Made by a program: the position numbers and the translations under genes. A stretch of DNA of 64,000 nucleotides from Temnothorax longispinosus (Eukaryota; Arthropoda; Insecta; Hymenoptera; Formicidae), in the NCBI RefSeq assembly GCF_030848805.1, contig NC_092368.1:17229341-17293340 (forward strand). The letters run 5' to 3'. The notes beneath the pieces are model-generated. The model did no database searches. It had not been told where the DNA came from and saw only the letters and a list, made by a program, of their open reading frames with translations. Shown here in pieces: positions 60,069 to 64,000 of the stretch (position 1 is its first letter; every line of letters begins with the position of its first letter).

Positions 60069-61575
60069 TATTTTAATCAACAACACTTTTACATACAATT
60101 AAACGCTACGCTAAACTAAAAATCCACCGGAAAATCCAACACTTAGGATGAAAGTATCCAATTTTCCAACTGGCCAATACCTCGTTATCGTCACAATTGG
60201 GTGCGTGCATTTTATTACTGCCGGCACTGTTTACAACCCGTACAGGCGAATTAAGTTGCGAGAGAGAGACTCTACGACGTTAGTATGGCGAAATTGCATT
60301 GTTCGCCCTTGTATGCTAATGCAGAATCCGACTCCATTCATCCCGCCGCCGCCACTCTCGCGCTCCGTTAATCATTTTGGCCGCGTTAAACAGATATTTG
60401 CGTATAGTGTTGGGCAATTCGCTTCCCTAACTTCCCATTACGTTACTGTCCAAAACACTATAAGGAGTCTTAAAGTGTACACGGGACTTCATATGGTTCG
60501 CGTGCAGTATTTCTTATCGATGTATCATATCTCGCGACTCGCTAGAACTTTCGATGAGAATATCTTGTAGTCTTGAAGAGATTTCTTAATATTTTCATCT
60601 ACGTGTATATCTTTTAAATAATTCAAATCAAAGTATAAGCTTAAGATTTCGACAAATCATTGCATCTCCTCTTCTTAACGCAATTATTTAAACAATTTCC
60701 AAGTAAATCTTGATATCAAGCATGATACAAATATAAAATAAATTGTAATAAAAAGTTTGTAATTTTTTCTCTTTTATAAGAGTTCAGAAACATAAGACGG
60801 GCGTCAGGAAATTTTTATCGCGATATTATTCAAATTATCTAAAGCTTAAATTTAAAAAGTTGCTCTCGCGCTGTTGGGAGATACCTGTTTCCTCGGGCAT
60901 TTTTGTCGCTCTGATTGCCATAGCGTGTAGAATATGTCTCGCTGTGTACGAGACGCGTATTTGAATTTTGCGACTTACTGGAATATGTAATTCTGAAGAA
61001 AGATTTCGCACACTTACTTTCACGGAGTATTCGGCTCGCTCCCGTCGCTCGACGACGACGACGACGATGACGATGACGACGACAGGGTACGTCAAGCTGG
61101 TGGCCGTGGTAACGCACGCGAAATCGCTCGCGCCTCTTCGCGCCGAGACATCGAAGAACAATGAAAGTGCTGGTATACGCGCGCACCTCTCGGACACGCA
61201 TCGCGGCAATTTCCCGCTGGAGAGTCATCCTTTCCTCTCGCGACGGCGAGCCGCGTTGCGCGCGGCTACTGTGCATGGTGTGTGCGGCGCGGCGCGAGTG
61301 AGAGACACGGAGGTAAAAGGTAAAACGGGCTTTACGCCAAATGTAGGACGGTATACTGCAACATTATAAAAGTATATATAGATACTAATTGATAGATAGA
61401 ATAAGATAGAATAGAGTACTTACGAGACTATATTAAAGTCCACGTTAAACAATCTATAGTTTGCGACGACATTCTACTTATGTATAATTTTACGCGTGCT
61501 CTGAAAAATATTTAAAGGGTCAGAAAATGCACAATATTTAAAATACACATTTTCACACACATGCACGAAGAATTA

Positions 61576-61784
61576 AGCCGGTTCTACAATACGTCGCAAA
61601 CGATGGCAACTGCTAGTTGAAAAGTGTTATTTCTGATTGCCGCTTGCCCAGTTACTGTCGGCCAAAAGGTTAACAAAAGTTCGCCAACTCTCTTTTGACA
61701 AGCGCAAAACATGGAAATAACACTTTTCAACTTCCAGTTAATTGCCAGTAGCCATCGTTTACGACGTATTGTAGAATGTGGCCC
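61576..61784. mobile_element. Foldback MITE with TTA flanks
   Basis: TTCTACAATACGTCGCAAAC and GTTTACGACGTATTGTAGAA pair, as do GTTGAAAAGTGTTATTTC and GAAATAACACTTTTCAAC. TTA lies at 61573-61575 and 61785-61787. Unlike the other foldbacks in the window it lacks a clear CCAATC module in the arms. Confidence 0.75.
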
Positions 61785-63772
61785 TTAGTTAATAAGTCAA
61801 ATTAAAAAAAACGAACTTAATTACACATTGTATTACCTTCAAATTAATATATAATCTTTTCTAAATTTAATTTTAATAATAATAAGAAATAAATGAAGAC
61901 GCCGGCTGGAGGAGGGTTGGCGGAGGATTGGTGGAGTAAACACAGGCCGGCGGAGAATCTGCAGCGGAGTGTCGACGGTGCGGTGGGTCGGCCGGTCTTG
62001 GGTAAATTTTCGTGACCATCCAGTGTCCAGTGTCCAGTGGGTCCGGAGGTAATTGAAGAACGGTGATATTACCGACCGTTTTGACTGCACCAAGGATAAC
62101 AAACACGAAAGTTATATCTTACCAACCAAATCAGTTATATATATTTAATAATTTATATATTTATATATTTTATATAGATGGATAATAAAGAGGCCAAAGT
62201 CGCACCAAATATAGACATTCGATAGATAGGAATCTTATCGCGGCCAGAGAGAAACCTGAGAGAGGCCATCCGCCCATCCCATCCCGGCCTTTTCGTGTGT
62301 TGCATTTTCCGACGTGCCGCCTGAGCCTGATGAGAAAGTGCAACTCAACTACGTCGTTTCGCTCGGTAACCGCACATGGTTTGCGTCCGTGCTAATGGAT
62401 TCGTGTCCGAACTAGCCAACAGGATGAGGAGATATTCTGGCCGCGGCGACCGCGCTCGGCCGGCCCAATTCCCAATTCTGAATTCCCAAATCTCAATTCC
62501 CAATTCCCAATTCCCAATTCTCAATTCTCAATTCTCAATTCCCAATTCCCAATTTCTAATTTCCAATTCTCAATTCTCAATTCTCAATTCCCAATTCTCA
62601 ATTCTCAATTCCCAATTCCCAATTCTCAATTCCCAATTCTCAATTCCCAATTCTCACATCTGAATTCTCAATTCCCAATTTCCAATTCCCAATTCTCAAA
62701 TCCCAATTCCCAATTCCCAATTTCCAATTCCCAATTCCCAATTCCCAAAGAAGAAGAAGAAGAAGGTTTCTCTCTGTCGCGGCCGAAGGCAAGATTGATA
62801 GAATCAAATATCGATACCCGTCATGGCCGCCATATCCGGTCCGGTTACCTCTCGCATTCACAGGTCTGTTCCTTTTAGCTGAATTTTTTTCGCACCGTTC
62901 ATTTTTCCTCTTTCGTCTCCAACGTGGGAGGGAAAAAGAGAGGGAGAAAAGATAAACGGTGCAACAAGTTCAGCCAAAAAGAACACACCTATAAATGTCG
63001 TCCATCGTCCATCTTTCGATTGCTTCTCGTCGCGAAAGGCGATTGGTGGAAGGTGCTTTCGTGCGCGCACGAAGGTGAATGGATGAAAAGCAATGAAGCA
63101 TCGTTCGTAGGCGCATAGCGCATACTCTATGGCGACGGGAGGAACTAGCTCGGGAACTAGGGAACGCGCAAACGGCGCAAACCCGAGCGAGCAACGAAGC
63201 GCGGCGAACAGCGGCGAATAGCCGAGTGGATGTTCGTGGGCCATCGTAGCCGGTATCGATTCACGCGGTTCTCGCCCTGGCATTCTCGTCCGTCTGGCTG
63301 AGTCTGGCACGGCTGACGGCTGACGCCGCTGACGGCGCGTTCCCGACGTTCCCGTTCCCCCGAGCGCCCGTAACCGAGACGTGCGGCGCGCGGCCAGTGG
63401 CCACCGAACGCGCGCGGTCGCCGTTATGACGGATCCGCGCGTCGCCGCATACCGTACTCGTACTCGTAGGCGATTCGGCGATTCGTGCGGCACGGCACCC
63501 ACGGCACCTCGCGCGCGAACCGAAGAAACACTCCTCGTCCTCCGGCGGCGACTCGCCTCACTCGCCGAGTAATGGCGCGGCCGGGATGCTAACGTTGCTA
63601 ACGACGAGTAGGCCAGCTGACTACCGTGCGACGGCGGACAACATGGTAGCTCGCAGTGGCCGCGCACCGGGAGGCGATACGTTTCCGCATACGTGAGAGC
63701 ACAAGACCGGCGCGGGAGGGTGGAGGGTGGAGGGTGGAGAGGACGGTCGGGACGGGGGAGGTTTGGGCTACG
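61785..63772. other. Spacer, minisatellite and CpG-rich promoter
   Basis: 61785-62460 is AT-rich then mixed; 62465-62748 is the CAATTCC minisatellite; 62930-63772 is CpG-rich and is the likely promoter and 5' UTR of the gene starting at 63773. Long frames on the minus strand over the GC-rich part are compositional. Confidence 0.5.
62465..62748. repeat. CAATTCC/CAATTCT minisatellite
   Basis: About 40 copies of a 7-base unit CAATTCY in 284 bases, with variants such as CAATTTC and CTAATTT. It is followed directly by a GAA run (62749-62764). It can be read as protein in one frame (NSQFPIL repeats) but this is an artefact of the repeat. Confidence 0.93.
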
Positions 63773-64000
63773 ATGAGTACTGACAGTCATGATCAGACGA
63801 AATCCTGCAAAACATCCGCGAGGAGCGACGAGGAGAGCGCGTTCGATGGTAAACGGATTAAGAAGGAGCGCAGTGACGTTTGCGTGGAGAATGGCGACGC
63901 CGCTACCGTTACCGCCGGCACCTCCACTTCCTCAGCCGCCGTCACCGTCGCCGCCGCCGCCACCGCTGTTGCTGCTGCTGCTACCGCTACCGCTACCACG
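63773..64000 (+). CDS. Start of an unidentified gene (3' truncated by window)
   Basis: ATG at 63773 follows a long CpG-rich 5' region and the frame is open for 76 codons to the window edge. It begins MSTDSHDQTKSCKTSARSDE, continues FDGKRIKKERSDVCVENGD, then a Thr/Ala-rich low-complexity stretch (VAAAATAVAAAATATATT). Acidic and basic clusters followed by Ala/Thr runs are common at the N-terminus of insect nuclear regulators, and KRIKKE may be a nuclear signal. I cannot name the family from this part. Confidence 0.6.
   Translation, partial: MSTDSHDQTKSCKTSARSDEESAFDGKRIKKERSDVCVENGDAATVTAGTSTSSAAVTVAAAATAVAAAATATATT

Larger units (their letters stand above)
58894..61575. other. Spacer with simple and tandem repeats
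   Basis: Contains the tandem repeat at 59371-59566, a (TC)n tract at 60008-60068, and a moderately GC-rich block at 61020-61330 with a GACGAC run (61046-61084). No supported gene. Confidence 0.45.

Noticed and set aside
60148..60570. 140-residue plus-strand frame with a hydrophobic start (YLVIVTIGCVHFITAG)
   Set aside because: No splice signals, no neighbouring exons, mixed composition and no family pattern; chance ORF more likely.
62465..62748. Regularly spaced repeats considered as a CRISPR-like array
   Set aside because: The unit is 7 bases without spacers, in a eukaryotic genome; it is a minisatellite.
1..64000. tRNA or rRNA genes
   Set aside because: Several GTTCGA-type strings (e.g. 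59391, 59448) were checked, but no cloverleaf with both A and B boxes could be formed.

Overview
This is a nuclear scaffold piece from an insect, most likely a hymenopteran and plausibly an ant. The genes are intron-rich, with short GT-AG introns that are AT-rich, while exons and promoters are rich in CpG. The proteins match insect or general animal families: kinesin heavy chain is close to the fly protein as I remember it, and there are a fly-like Arl4 and an insect-length ATM. There is no prokaryotic signal, and I see no rRNA, tRNA or CRISPR array. The species is an inference.

Layout. 1-1387 (+): the last four exons of Mediator subunit MED16. 2143-4482 (-): complete TXNL1 (thioredoxin plus PITH), tail to tail with MED16. 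4671-5860: dense nest of short foldback elements. 6070-9079 (+): kelch-like protein of the KLHL1/4/5 group. 10109-12547 (+): TMEM201/SAMP1, an inner nuclear membrane protein. 12548-18429: 5.9 kb without a gene, taken up by facing 3' ends. 18430-23620 (-): complete kinesin-1 heavy chain in 13 exons. 25388-37705 (-): complete ATM checkpoint kinase in 19 exons. 39180-39218 (+): a first coding exon of an unplaced gene. 39219-46599: gene-poor, with MITE clusters. 46600-47021 (+): an unrecognised small gene with two overlapping frames. 47537-49944 (+): complete Arl4 GTPase. 51993-55516 (-): CFAP100/CCDC37-like axonemal protein in 6 exons. 57129-58893 (-): a secreted 399-residue protein I do not recognise. 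63773-64000 (+): the start of a gene running off the window.

Exon models were built by hand from splice sites and reading phase. For the six multi-exon models with both ends in the window and a recognised family, plus the secreted protein, the exon lengths sum to an exact multiple of three, which supports them. The genes are unrelated housekeeping or cilia genes, not a functional cluster.

The most unusual features are: (1) many short foldback elements of different sequence that share a CCAAT-type module in their arms and often TTA/TAA flanks; (2) introns whose read-through would give a credible alternative protein end, above all a membrane-tail form of TXNL1; (3) a tandem duplication in kinesin intron 1 that copied the splice acceptor; (4) the frame conflict at 46600-47021.
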